The notes under the pieces are model-generated. The model was not told where the DNA came from. It searched no databases and saw only the letters and a program-made list of their open reading frames with translations. A stretch of 64,000 bases of DNA from Amaranthus tricolor (Eukaryota; Streptophyta; Magnoliopsida; Caryophyllales; Amaranthaceae): contig NC_080058.1 of assembly GCF_026212465.1 (NCBI RefSeq), forward strand, positions 20,832,872 to 20,896,871, read 5' to 3'. Numbering within the stretch: the first letter of the stretch is position 1; each line of letters opens with the position of its first letter. This document shows positions 22,871 to 37,846 of this stretch, piece after piece. A program made the translations under genes and the position numbers.

Positions 22871-25699
22871 AAATTACGTGCTAAGTTTCGTTTTTTAGGT
22901 TTTTTAAGCGTTTTGGGCACTTTCTCGCAAAAAGTGGTTAAACCATGCTTTGCTTGCCAGGAAACATGGCACACCACACTATTTGGTATTTGTTATTGTG
23001 TTGAAATGGTTAGAATAAAAAATAATAGTCATATGTTTGAAATTACGTACTAAGTTATGTTTTTGAGGTTCCTTTAAGCGTTTTGGGCACTTTCTCACAA
23101 AAAGTGGTCGAAACTTTGTTTGTTTGCCACAAAACTAGGCACACAACACGATTTTGTATATGTTATTCTGTTGAAATGGTTAGAATCAAAAACAATAGTC
23201 ATATGCTTCAAATTATGCGCTAAGATACGTTTTTGAGGTTCTTTTAAGCGTTTTAGGCAATTTCATGCGAAAAGTGGTTGAAACTTTGTTTGTTTACCAC
23301 AAAACTTTGCACACAACACTATTTGGTAGATGTTAATGTATTGAAATGGTTAGAATAAAAACCAATAGTCAGATGCTTAAAATTATGTGCTAAGTTGAGT
23401 TTTTAGGTTTTTTTAAGCGTTTTGGGCACTTTCTCGCAAAACGTAGTTGAAACATGGTTTGTTTGACTCGAAGCTTGGTACACAACACCATGTTTTATAT
23501 GTTATTCTGTTGAAATGGTTAGAATCAAAATCAATAGTCATTTGCTTGAAATTACGCGCTAAATTGTGTTTTTGAGGTTTATTTCAGCGTTTTAGGCACT
23601 TTCTTGCAAAAAGTGGTTGAAAATTTATTTGTTTACCACGAAACTTGGCACACCAAACTATTTGCTATATGTTATTATGTTTGAAATGTTTAGAATCAAA
23701 AACAGTATTCATATGCCTGAAATTACGAGATAAGTAGCAGTGTTTAGGTTTTTTTAAGCCTTTTGGGCACTTTCTCGCAAAACGGTTGAAACTTGGTTTG
23801 TTTGCCACGAAACTTGGCACACAACACTGATATGCATATGTTATTCTGTTGAAATGGTTAGAATCAAAAACAATAGTCATATGCTTGAAATTACGAACTA
23901 AGTTTCGTTTTCGAGGTTTTTTTAAGCGTTTTAAGCTCTTTCTTGTAAAAAGTAGTTGAAACTTTGTTTGTTTGCCATGAAACTTGGCACACAAAACTAA
24001 ATGGTATATGTTATTGTGTTTGAAATGGTTAGAATTGAAAAAAATAGTCATATGAAAACAATAGTCATATGCCAGGAAATATGGCACACAACACTTTTTT
24101 GTATATCTTATTGTGTTGAAATGGATAGAATCAAAAACAATAGTCATATGTTTGAAATTACGTGTTCAATTGCGTTTTTTAGGTTTTTTTAATTGTTTTG
24201 GGCATTCTCTCGCAAACAGTGGTTGAAAGTTTGTTTGTTTGCGAGGAAACTTGGCACGCAACACTACTTGGTACATGTTATTGTTTTGAAATTATTAGAA
24301 TCGAAAAAGTAGTCATATGCTTGAAATTACGTGCTAAGTTGTGTTTGTGAGATTTTTTTAATTGCTTTTGACACTTTCATGTAAAAAGCGGTTGTTTGTT
24401 TGCAACAAAACTTGGCACACAACACTATTTTGTATATATCTTATTGTGTTGAAATGGTTAGAATCGAAAACAATAGTCATATGTTTGAAATTATGTGCTA
24501 ATTTATCTTTTTAAGGTTATTTAACCGTTTTTGGCACTTTGTTGCATAAAGTGGTTCAAACTTGATTTGTTAGCCACGAAATATGGCACACAACACTATT
24601 TGGTATATGTTATTGTGCAGAAACGATTAGAATTAAAATCAATAGTCATATGCTTGAAATTACGTGCTAAGTTGCGTTTTTTATGTTTTCAAAGCGTTTT
24701 TGGCACTTTCTTGTAAAAAGTGGTTAAATCTTGATTTGTTTGCCACGAAACTTGGCACACAACACTATTTGGTATATGTTATTGTGTTGTAATGGTTAGA
24801 ATTGAATACAATAGTCATATGTTTGAAATTACGTGTTAAGTAGCGTTTTTGAGGTTTTTTTAAGCGTTTTTCTTACTTTAAAAAAGTAATTGAAACTTGG
24901 TCTGTTTCCAATGAAACTTGGCACACAAAACTATTTGGTATTATTGTGTGGAAATGGTTAGGATCAAAAAAAATTATCATACACTTGAAATTAGCTCGAA
25001 AAAACTAGTCATTCGTTTTTTAGTTTTTTTAAGCGTTTTTTGCACTTTCTCGTAAGAAGTGATCGAAACTTGGTTTGTTTGTGACGAAACTTCGCACACA
25101 ACACTATTTGGTATATGTTATTGTGTAAAATGGTTAGAATTGAAAACAATAGTCATATGTTTGAAATTACGTGCTAATTTATGTTTTTAAGGTAATTTAA
25201 CCGTTTTTGGCACTTTCTTGCATAAAGTGGTTCAAACTTGGTTTGTGAGCCACGAAATATGGCACAGAACACTATTTGGTATATGTTATTTTGTAGAAAT
25301 GATTAGAATTAAAATCAATAGTAATATGCTTGAAATTACGTGCTAAGTTCCGTTTTTGATGTTTTTTAAGCGTTTTTGGCACTTTCTCGTAAAAAGTGGT
25401 TGAAACTTGGTTTGCTTGTCACGAAATTTGGCACTCAACACTATTTTGTATATATAATTGTATTGAAATGGTTAGTATTGAAAACAATAGTCATATGCTT
25501 GAAATTACGTGCTAAGTTGCGTTTTTGAGGTTTTTTAAACGTTTTTGGCACTTTCTCGCATAAAGCAGTTAAAATTTGGTTTGTTTACCACGAAACTTGG
25601 CATACAACACTATTTAGTATATGTTATTGTGTTGAAATGGTTAGATTCAAGTACAATAGTCATATGCTTGAAATTATGAGCTAAGTTTGAGTTTTTGAT

Positions 25700-28600
25700 G
25701 TTTTTTTATGCGATTCGGGAGCTTGGTTTGTTTGCCAAGAAACGTGGCATTCAACACTATTTGGTATATGTTATTGTGGTGAAATGGTTGGAATCGAAAA
25801 CAATAGTCATATGATTGAAATTTCGTCCTAATTTGTGTTTTTGAGAAACTTGGTTTGTTTGGTATATTTTATTGTGTAGAAACGATTAGAATCAAAAACA
25901 ATAGTTATCTGCTTAAAAATACGTGCTAAGTTGCGTTTTTGAAGTTTTTTAAGCGTTTTTGGCACTTACTCGTAAAAAGTATTTGAAAAATGGCACACAA
26001 CACTTTTTGGTTTATTTTATTGTGTTGAAATGGATAGAATCAAAAACAATAGTCATATGTTTGAAATTACGTGTTCAGTTGCGTTTTTTAGGTTCTTTTA
26101 ATTGTTTTGGGCATTTTCTAGCAAAAAGTTGTTGAAAGTTTGTTTGTTTGCGAGGAAACTTGGCACGCAACACTACTTGGTACATGTTATTGTTTGAAAT
26201 TGTTAGAATCCAAAAAAATAGTGTTTGTGAGGTTTTTTTTTATTGTTTTTGACACTTTCTTTCAAAAAGTGGTTGTTTGTTTGCAACAAAACTTGGCACA
26301 CAACACTATTTTGTTTTTCTTATTGTGTGGAAATGGTTAGAATCGAAAACAATAATCATATGTTTGAAATTACGTGCTAATTTATGTTTTTAAGATTTTT
26401 TAACCGTCTTTGGCACTTTCTTACATAAAGTGGTTCAAACTTGGTTTGTGAGCCACGAAATATGGCACAGAACACTATTTGGTATATGTTATTGTTTAGA
26501 AACAATTATAATTAAAATCAATAGTCATATGCTTGAAATTACGTGCTAAGTTGCAATTTGGAAGTTTTAAAAGCGTTTTTGGCACTTTCTCGTAAAAAGT
26601 GGTTGAAAGTTGGTTTGTTTGTGACGGAACTTGGCACACAACACTATATGGTATATGTTATTGTGTTGAAATGATTAGAATTGAAAACAATAGTCATATG
26701 CTTGAAATTACGTGCTAAGTTGCATTTTTGAGATTTTTTTAAGCGATTTGGGCACTTGTTTTGTTTGCTAGGAAACGTGGCATACAAAACTATTTGGTGT
26801 ATGTTATTGTGGTGAAATGGTTTGAATCGAAAACAATTGTCATATGATTGAAATTACGTCCTAATTTGTCTATTTGAGGATTTTTAAGCGTTTTTGTAGC
26901 TTTCTCGCGTAAAGTGAATCAAACTTCGTTTGTTTGCCGTGAAACAAGGCACAAAACACTGTTTGGTATATTTTATTTTGTAGAAACGATTACAATCAAA
27001 AACAATAGTTATATGCTTAAAATTACGTGCTAAGTTGTGTTTTTGATGTTTTTGAAGCATGGCACTTACTCGTAAAAAGTATTTGAAACATGGGTTTTTT
27101 CCATAAAACTTGTTTTTGTGTTGAAATGGTTAGAATCAAAAGCAATAGTCATAACTTGAAAATACGTGCTAAGTTGCGTTTTTGAGGTTTTGTTTAGCGT
27201 TTTTGGCACTTTCTCGCAAAAAGTGGTTGAAACTTTGTTTTTTTGCCACGAAACATGGCACACAACAATACTTGGTATATGTTATTGTGTTGAAATTGTT
27301 AGAAATGAAAACAATAGTCATATGCTTGAAATTACGAGCTAATTTTCGTTTTTTAGGTATTTTTTAAACGTTTTTAGCACTTTCTCGCACAAAGTGCTTA
27401 AATCATGGTTTGTTTGCCAGAAAACATGGCAAAGCACACTATTTTGTATTTGTTATTGTGTTGAAATTATTAGAATCAAAAACAATAGTCATATGCTTGT
27501 AATTACGTGCTGAGTTGTGTTTTTGAGGTTTTTTAGGCATTTTGTGCACTTTCTCGCAAAAAGTGGTTAAAACTTTGTTTGTTTGCCACGAAACGTGGCA
27601 CACAACACTATTTTGTATATGTTATTCTGTTGAAATGATTAGAATAAAAAAAAATAGTCATATGCTTTAAATTACATGCTCAGTTGCGTTTTTTAGGTTT
27701 TTTTAAGCGATTTGGGCACTCTCTCGTAAAACGTGGTTGAAACTTTGTTTGTTTGCCACGAAACTTGGCACACAACACTATTTTGTATATGTTATTATGT
27801 TGAAATGGTTAGAATCAAAAACAATAGTCATATGCTTGAAATTACGCGCTAAGTTTCATTTTTGAGGTTTTTTTAAGTGTTTTAGGCAGTTTCTTGCAAA
27901 ACGTGGTTAAAACTTTGTTTGTTTGCCACGAAACCTGGCACACCAAACTATTTGGTATATGTTATTGTGTTGGAAATGGTTAAAATCGAAAAAAATTGTC
28001 ATATGCTTGAAATTACGTGCTAATTAGCATTTTAAAGTTTTTAAACGTTTTGGGCACTTTCTCACAAAAAGTTGTTAAAACATGGTTTGTTTGCCAGAAA
28101 TCTGGCACACAAAACTTTTTGCTATATATTATTGTGTTGAAATGGATAAAATCAAAAACAATAGTCATATGTTTTAAATTACGTGTTCAGTTGCGTTTTT
28201 TATGTTTTTTTTAATTGTTTTGGGTATTTGCCCGCAAAAAGTTGATGAAATTTTGTTTGTTTGCGTGGAAACTTGGTACGCAACATTACTTGGTACATGT
28301 TATTGTTTTGAAATTGTTAGAATCGAAAAAATAGTCATATGCTTGAAATTACGTGCTACGTTGTGTTCGTGAGGTTTTTTTAATTCTTTTTGACACTTTC
28401 TTGCAAAAAGTGGTTGTTTGTTTGTAACAAAACTTGGCACACAACACTATTTTGTATATCTTATATTGTTGAAATGGTTAGAATCGAAAACAATAGTCAT
28501 ATGTTTGAAATTATGTGCTAATTTATCTTTTTAAGGTTATTTAACCGTTTTTGGCACTTTCTTGCATAAATTTGTTCAAACTTGGTTTGTGAGCCACGAA

Positions 28601-31600
28601 ATACGGCACACAACACTATTTGGTATATGTTATTGTGTAGAAATGATTAGAATTAAAATCAACAGTCATATGCTGTAATTTACGTGCTAAGTTGCGTTTT
28701 TGAAGATTTTTAAGCTTTTTTGGCACTTTCTCGTAAAAAGTGTTTGAAACTTGGTTTGTTTGCCACGAAACTTTGCACACAACACTATTTGGTATATGAT
28801 ATATTGTTGAAATGGTTAGAATTGAAAAAAATATTCATATGCTTGAAATTACGTGCTAAATTTCGTTTTTAAGGTATTTTAAGCGTTTTTGGCACTTTCT
28901 CGCATAAACAAGTTAAAATTTCGTTTGTTAACCACGAAACTTGGCACACAACACTATTTGGTATATGTTATTGTGATGAAATGGTTAGAATAGAGTACAA
29001 TAGTCAACAGCTTGAAATTATGAACTAAGCTTGCGTTTTTGAGGTTTTTTTAAGCGATTCTAGCACTTGGTTTGTTTGCCATGAAACGTGGCATGCAACA
29101 CTATTTGGTTTATGTTATTGTGGTGAAATGGTTGGAATCGAATACAATAGTCATATGATTGAAATTACGTCCTAATTTGTGTTTTTTAGGTTTTTTTGAG
29201 TGTTTTTGGCGCTTTCTCGCATAAAGTGATTCAATCTTGGTTTGTTTGCCATGAAACATGGCACACAACACTGTTTGATATATTTTATTGTGTAGAAACG
29301 GTTAGAATTACGTGCTAAGTTGCGTTTTTGAAGTTTTTTAAGCGTTTTTGGCACTTACTCGTAAAAAGTATTTGAAACATGGTTTTTATGCCATAAAACT
29401 TGGCACACAATACTTTTTGGTATATTTTATTGTGTTGAAATGGTTAGAATCAAAAGCAATAGTCATATGCTTGAAATTACGTACTGAGTTGCATTTTTGA
29501 GGTTTTGTTTAGCGTTTTTGGCACTTTCTCGCAAAAAGTGGTTGAAACTTTGTTTTTTTGCCACGAAACTTGGCACACAACAATACTTGGTATATGTTAT
29601 TGTGTTGAAATGGTTAGAAACGAAAACAATAGTCATATGCTTGAAATTACGTGCTAAATTTTGTTTTTTAGGTTTTTTTAAACGTTTTGCGCACTTTCTC
29701 GCAAAAAGTGGTTAAATCATGGTTTGTTTGCCAGTAAACATGGCAAAGCACACTATTTGGTATTTGTTATTGTGTTGAAATGGTTAGAATCAAAAACAAT
29801 AGTCATATGTTTCAAATTACGTACTAAGTTGTGTTTATGAGGTTTTTTTAGGCGTTTTGGGCACTTTCTCGCAAAAAAATGTTAAAACATTGTTTGTTTG
29901 CCACGAAACTTGGCGCACAACACTATTTTGTATATGTTAATCTGTGGAAATGATTAGAATCAAAAGCAATAGTCATATGCTTGAAATTACGTGCTAAGTT
30001 GCGTTTTTGAGGTTTATTTTAGCGTTTTTTGCACTTTCTCGCAAAAAGTGTTTGAAACTTTTTCTTTTTGCCACCAAACCTTGCACCCACCAATACTTGG
30101 TATATGTTATTGTGTTGAAATGGTTTGAAACGAAAACAATAGTAATATGCTTTAGATTACGTGCTAATTTGTGTTTTTGAGGTTTTTAAAGCGTTTTTGG
30201 TGCTTTCTTGCATAAAGTAGTTCAAAATTGGTTTCGTTCACCAAATTTGGCACACAACTCTATTTGGTATATATTATTGGGTTCAAATGGTTAGAATCAA
30301 AAAATATAGTTACATGGTAGAAATTACGTACTAAGTTGTGTTTTTGAGGTTTTTTTAAGCGTTTTGGGCACTTTCTCGCAAAAAGTGGTTAAAACATGGT
30401 TTGTTTGCCAGGAAACATGGCACACCACACTATTTTGTATTTGTTATTTTGTTGAAATGGTTAGAATCAAAAACTATAGTGTTATGCTTGTAATTACGTA
30501 CTAAGTTGTGTTTTTGATGTTTTTAGGCGTTTTGGGCACTTTTTCGCAAAAAGTGGTTGAAACTTTGTTTGTTTGCCATGAAACTTGGCACACAACACTA
30601 TTTTGTATATGTTAATCAAAACAATAGTCATATGCTTTAAATTACGCGCTAAGTTGCGTTTTTTAGGTTTTTTAAGCGTTTTAGGCAATTTCTTGCAAAA
30701 AGTGATTGAAACTTTGCTTGTTTGCCACGAAACTTTGCACACAACACTATTTGGTATATGTTTTTGTGTTGAAATGGTTAGAATCTAATTCAATAGTGAA
30801 ATGCTTGAAATTACGTGCTAAGTTGCGTTTTTAGGATTTTTTAAGCGTTTTGGGCACTTTCTCGCAAAACGTGGTTGAAACTTGGTTTGTTTGCTACGAA
30901 ATTTGGCACACAACACTATTTTGTATATGTTATTCTGTTGAATGGTTAGAATCAAAAATAATAGTCATATGCTTTAAATTACACGCTAAGTTCCGTTTTT
31001 GAGGTTTTTTAAGTATTTTAGGCACTTTCTTGCAAAAAGTAGTTAAAACTTTGTTTGTTTGCCACGAAACATGGCATACAAAACTATTTGGTATATGTTA
31101 TTGTGTTTGAAATAGTTAGAATCGAAAAAATAGTCATTTGCTTTAAATTACGTGCTAAGTAGCATTTTTTAGGTTTTTTTAAATGTTTTGGGAACTTTCT
31201 CCCAATAAGTGGTTAAAACATGGTATGTTTGCCAGAAATGTGGCACACAACAGTTTTTGTTATATCTTATTGTGTTGAAATGGATAGAATAAAAAACAAT
31301 GGTCATATGTTAGAAAATTCGTGTTCAGTGGCATTTTTTAGGTTTTTCAATTGTTTTGGGCATTTTCTCACAAAAAGTTGTTGAAAGTTAGTTTGTTTGC
31401 GAGGAAACTTGGCACGCAACACTACTTGGTACATGTTATTGTTTTGAAAATTGTTAGAATTGAAAAAATAGTCATATGCTTGAAATTACGTGCTACGTTG
31501 TGTTTGTCAGGTTTTTTTAATTATTTTTGACACTTTCTTGCAAAAAGTGGTTGTTTGTTTGTAACAAAACATGGCACACAACACTATGTTGTATATCTTA

Positions 31601-34460
31601 TTGTGTTGAAATGGTTTGAATCGAAAACAATAGTCATATGTTTGAAATTACGTGCTAAGTTGCGTTTTTTAAGTTTTTTACGCGTTTTTGGCAGTTTCAC
31701 GTAATAACTGGTTGAAACTTTGTTTGTTTGTGACGAAACTTGGCACACAACACTATTTGGTATATGATATTATATTGAAATGGTTAGAATTGAAAACAAT
31801 AGTCATATGCTTGAAATTACATGTTAAGTTGCATTTTTGAGGTTTTTTTAAGAGTTTTTGGCACTTTGTCGCATAAAATTGTTAAAATTTGGTTTGTTTA
31901 CCACGAAACTTGGCACACAACACTATTTTGTATATATTATTGTGTTGAAATGGTTAGAATCAAGTACAATAGTCATATGCTTGAAATTATGAGCTAAGTT
32001 TGCGTTTTTGAGGTTTTTTTAAGCGATTTGGGCGCTTGGTTTGTTTGCTAGGAAACGTGCAATACAACACTATTTGGTTTATGTTATTGTGGTGAAATTG
32101 TTGGAATCGAAAACAATAGTCATATGATTGAAATTACGTCATAATTTGTGTTTTTGAGGATTTTTAAGCGTTTTTGGCGCTTACTCGCATAAAGGGATTC
32201 AAACTTGGTTTGTTTGCCATAAAACATGGCACACAACACTGTTTGGTATATTTTATTGTGTAGAAACGTTTAGAATCAAAAACAATAGTTCTATGCTTAA
32301 AATTACGTACTAAGTTGCATCTTTGAAGTTTTTGAAGCGTTTTTGGCACTTGTAAAAAGTATTTGAAACATGGTTAGTTTGGCATAAAACTTGGCACACA
32401 ATACTTTTTGGTATATGTTATTGTGTTGAAATGGTTAGAATCAAAAGCAATAGTCATATGCTTGAAATTACGTGCTAAGTTGCGTTTTTAAGGTTTTTTC
32501 TTACGTTTTTGGCACTTTCTTGCAAAAAGTGGTTGAAACTTTGTTTTTTTGCCACGAACCTTGGCAGACAACAATACTTGGTATATGTTTTTGTGTTGAA
32601 ATGGTTAGAAACGAAAACAATAGTCATATGCTTGGAATTACGTGCTTGAAACTTGGTTTGTTTTTGTTTTTTAGGTTTTTTTAAGCGTTTTGGGCACTCT
32701 CTCGTAAAACGTGGTTGAAACTTGGTTTGTTTGCCACGAAACTGGACACACAACACTATTTTGTTTATGTTATCTTGTTGAAATGGTTAGAATCAAAAAC
32801 AATAGTCATATGCTTGAAATTACGCGCGAAGTTCCGTTTTTGAGGTTTTTTAAAGTGTTTTAGGCACTTTCTTGCAAAAAGTGGTTAAAACTTTGTTTGT
32901 TTGCCACGAAACCTGGCACACAAAACTATTTCGTATATGTTATTGTGTTTGAAATGGTTAAAATCGAAAAATATAGTCATATGCTTGAAATTACGTGTTA
33001 AGTAGCGTTTTTTAGGTTTTTTTAAACGTTTTGGGCACTTTTCTCACAAAAAGTGGTTAAAACATGGTTTTTTGCCAAAAATGTGGCACACAACACTTTT
33101 TGGTATAAATTATTGTGTTGAAATGGATAGAATCAAAAACAATAATCATATGTTTGAAATTACGTGTTCAGTTGCGTTTTTTAGGTTTTTTTAATTGTTT
33201 TCGGCATTTTCTCACTAAAAGTTGTTGAAAGTTGGTTAGTTTGCGAGGAAACTTTGCACGCAACACTACTTGGTACATGCTTTTGTTTTTAAATTGTTAG
33301 AATCGAAAAAATAGTCAAATGCTTGAAATTGCGTTTATTAGGTTTTTTTAATTATTTTAGACACTTTCTTGCAAAAAGTGGTTTTTTGTTCGTAACAAAA
33401 CTTGGCACACAATACTATTTTGTATATCTTATTGTGTTGAAATGGTTAGAATTGAAACCAATAGTCATATGTTTGAAATTCCATGCTAATTTATGATTTT
33501 AAGGTTATTTAACCGTTTTTGGCACTTTTTTGCATAAAGTGGTTCAAACTTTGTTTGTGAGCCACGAAATATGGCACACAACACTATTTGGTATATGTTA
33601 TTGTGTAGAAACGATTAGAATTAAAATAAATAGTCATATGCATGAGATTACGTGCTAAGTTGCGTTTTTGAAGTTTTTAAAGCGGTTTTGGCACTTTCTC
33701 GAAAAAAGTGGTTGAAACTTGATTTGTTTGCCACGAAACTTGGCACACAACACTATTTGGTATATGTAATTGTGTTGAAATGGTTAGAATTGAATACAAT
33801 AGTCATATGTTTGAAATTACGTGTTAAGTAGCGTTTTTGAGGTTTTTTAAAGCGTGTTTCACACTTTCTTGAAAAAGTATTTCAAATTTGGTCTGTTTGC
33901 AACGAAAATTGGCACACAACACTATTTGGTATTATTATGTTGAAATGGTTAGGATAAAAAAAAATTGTCATACGCTTAAAATTAGCATGAAATTAGGTCG
34001 AAAAAACTAGTCATTCGTTTTTTAGGTGTTTTAAGCGTTTTTTGCACTTTCTCGTAAAACGTGGTTGAAACTTGGTTTGTTTGTGACGAAACATGGCACA
34101 CAACACTATTTGGTATATGTTATTGTGTTTAAATGGTTAGAATTGAAAACAATAGTCATATGCTTGAAATTACGTGCTAAGTTGCATTTTTGAGGTTTTT
34201 TTAAGCGTTTTTGGCACTTTCTCGCATATAGCAGTTAAAATTTGGTTTTTTTACCACGAAACTTGGCACACAACACTATTTGGTATATGTTATTGTGTTG
34301 AAATGGTTTGAATCAAGTACGATAGTCCTATGCTTCAAATTATGTGCTAAGTTTGCGTTTTTGAGGTTTTTTTAAGCGATTTGGGCACTTGGTTTGTTTG
34401 CCAGGAAATGTGGCATACAACACTATTTGGTTTATGTTATTGTGGTGAAATCGTTGGAAT
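25700..34460. repeat. Satellite sub-domain with recurring shortened monomers
   Basis: Monomers lacking about 25 bp between GGCAC and TTGGTTTG recur near 25706, 26752, 29053, 32025 and 34379, each followed by the same neighbour (GTTATTGTGGTGAAATGG). A 2315-bp spacing links 27182 with 29497, whose sequences match closely. The recurrence shows that the shortened monomer was amplified with its neighbours rather than deleted each time. Confidence 0.65.
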
Positions 34461-36665
34461 CAAGGACAATAGTCATATAATTGAAATTACGTCCTAAATT
34501 GTGTCTTTGAGGTTTTTTAAGAGTTTTTGGCGCTTTCTCGCATGAAGTGAATCAAACTTGGTTTGTTTGCCGTGAAACATGGCACACAAGACTGTGTGGT
34601 ATATTTTATTGTGTAGAAGCGATTAGAATCAAAAACAATAGTTATATGCTTTAAATTGCGTGCTAAGTTGTGTTTTTGATGTTTTTGAAGCATTTTTGGC
34701 ATTTACTCGTAAAAATTATTTGAAACATGGTTTGTTTGCCATAAAAATTGGCACACAACACAATTTGGTATATGTTATTGTGTTGAAAAGATTAGAATCA
34801 AAAGCAATAGTAATATGCTTGAAATTATTACTATTTCTTTTGAACTTCCGTTTTTGAGGTTTTTTTTAAGTGTTTTAGGCACTTTCTTGTAAAAAGTGGT
34901 TAAAAATTTGTTTGTTTGCCACGATACTTGGCACACAAAACTATTTGGTATATGTTATTGTGTTTGAAATGGTTAGAATCAAAAGCAATAGTCATATGCT
35001 TGAAATTACGTGCTAAGTTGCGTTTTTCAGGTTTTTTTAAACGTTTTGGGCACTTTTTCGCATAAAGTAGTTCAAACTGCGTTTCTTTGCCACAAAACTT
35101 GGCACACACACTATTTTGTATATATGTTATTCCGTTGCAATGGTTAGAATCAAAAACAATAGTCATATGCTTTAAATTACGCGCTAAATTGCATTTTTGA
35201 GGTTTTTTAAAGTGTTTTAGGCACTTTCTTGCAAAAAGTGGTTGAAACTTTGTTTGCCACAAAACTTGGCACCCAACACTATTTCTTATATTTTATTGTG
35301 TTGAAATGGTTAGAATGAAAATCAATAGTCAAATGCTTGAAGTTACGTGCTAAGTTGCGTTTTTTAGGTTTTTTTAAGCGTTTTGGGCACTTTCTCGCAA
35401 AACGTGGTTGAAACTTGGTTATTTTGTATATATTATGGGGTTGAAATGGTTAGAATCAAAAATAATAGTCATATGCTTGAAATTACGTGCTAATTTGCCT
35501 TTTTTCGGTTTTTTAAGCGTTATGGGCACTTTTTGAAAAATAGTGGTTGAAACTTTGTATATTTGCCGCGAAAATTTTCACACAACACTATTTTCTAGTT
35601 ATTATTGTATTCACACATTTAAAATCAAAAAAAAAATCGTCATATGCTTGATATTACGTGCTAAGTTGCGTTATTTTTGTTTTATAAGCGTTTTTGAACT
35701 TTCTCGTAAAGAGTGGTTAAAACTTGCTTTGTTTGCCAGGAAAATTGGCATACCAAGCTTTTTGGTGTATTTTATTGTGTTGAAATGGTTAGAATCGAAA
35801 AAAAATTGTCATATGCTTGAAATTAAGTGCTAAGTTGCGTATTTTAGGTTTTTTTTTATGCGTTTTTGGTACAATCATGCAAAAAGTGGTTGCAACTTGG
35901 TTTGTTTGCAACAAAATTTGGCACACAACAATATTTGGTATTTCTTATTATTTTAAAATGGAGATAATCAAAAACAATAGACATATGCTTAAAATTACGT
36001 GCTAGGTTGTGTTTTTAAGGTTTTTTTAAGCATTTTTGGTAATTTCTTACATAAAGTGGTTCAAACTTGGTTTGTTTGCCCCGAAACTTGGCACACAACA
36101 CTCTTTGGTATATTATTGGGTTGATACGGTTAGAATTAGAAACAATAGTCATACGCTTGAAATTACGTGCTAAGTTGCGTTTTTTAGGATTTTTAAGCGT
36201 TTTGGGCACTTTATCTAAAAAAGTGGTTGAAACTTGGTATATTTGCCGTGAAACTTGGCACACAACACTTTTTTGTATTTTTTATTTTGTTGAAATGTTT
36301 AGAATCAAAATAAATAGTCATATGTTTGAAATTACGTTCTAAGTTGCTTTTTTGTGGTTTTTTAAGCGTTTTTGAACTTTCTTGTAAAAAGTGGTTGAAA
36401 CTTGGTTTGTTTGCCACGAAACTTGGCACATAAAACTATTTTGTATTTGTTATTGTGTTGAAATGGTTAGAATCAAAAACAATAGTCATATGCTTGAAAT
36501 TACGTGCTTAGTCGCGTTTTTGAGGTTTTTTTAACCGTTTTTGTTACTTTCTTACAAAGAGTGGTTGAAATTTAGTTTGTTTGCAACGAAACTTGGCACA
36601 CAACACTATTTGTTATATCTTTTTGTGTTGAAAAGGTTAGAATTTAAAATAATAGTCATATGCTT

Positions 36666-37846
36666 GAAATTACATGCTAAGTTGAGTTTTTGAGGTTTTT
36701 TTAATCGTATTTGGCACTTTCTCACATAAAGTGGTTAAAACCTTGTTTGTTTGCCATGACACTTGGCACACTTCACTATTTGGTATATATTATTGGGTTG
36801 AGATGGTTAGAATAAAAAACAATAGGTGTATGCTTGAAATTACGTGCGAAGTTACGTTTTTTAGGTTTTTTTAAGCGTTTTGGGCACTTTCTTGCAAAAA
36901 GTGGTTAAAACCCAGGTTTGTTTGCCAGGAAACGTGGCACACAACACTATTTGGTATATGCTATTGTGTTGAAATGGTTGGAATCAAATACAATAGTCAT
37001 ACGCTTGAAATTACGTGCTAAGTTGTGGTTTTTAGGTTTTTATAAGCGTTTTTAACACTTTTTTGCAAAAAGTGGTTGTTTGTTTGCATCGAAATTTGAC
37101 ACGCAACACTATTTGGCATATCTTATAGTGTTAAAAATGTTAGAATCCAAAACAATAGTCATATGTTTGAAATTACGTGCTAATTTGTGTTTTTCAGATT
37201 TTTTAAGCGTTTTTGGCACTTTCTCGTATAACGTGGTTCAAACTTGGTTTGTTTGCCACGAAACATGGCACACAACACTATTTGGTATATGTTATAGTAT
37301 AGAAAAAGTTAGAATCTAAAATAATAGTTATTTGCTTTAAAAAACATGCTAAGCTGCGTTTTTGAAGTTTTTTAAGCGTTTTTTGCACTATCTAGCAAAA
37401 AGTCATTGAAACTTGGTTTGTTTGCCAGGAAACTTGGCACACAAAGTTATGTGGTATATGAATTCTCTTTGAAAGGGTTAGAATTTAAAACAATAGTCAT
37501 ATTCTTGAAATAAAGTGCTAAGTTCCATTTTTTTAGGTTCTTTTAAGCGTTTTTGGCACTTTCTTGCAAAAAGTGGTTGAAACTTGGTTTGTTTGCCAGG
37601 AACCATGGAACACAACACTATTTTGTATATGCTTTGCTGGTGAAATGGTTAGAATTGAAAACAATAGTCATATGATTAAAATTAAGTGCTAATTTGTGTT
37701 TTTGAGGTTTTTTAAGCGTTTTTGGCGCTTTCTCACATAAAATGATTCAAACTTGGTTTGTTTGCCACGACACTTGGCACACAACAATATTTGGTGTATA
37801 TTTTTGGGTTGAAATGGCTAGAATTAAAAAATATAATTATATGCTT
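36666..37846. repeat. Satellite block repeated ~14.98 kb upstream (copy 2)
   Basis: Partner of 21690-22870, with the same order of rare monomer variants. The two copies differ by scattered substitutions, so the duplication is older than the 4.06-kb duplication at 42-50 kb. Confidence 0.65.
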
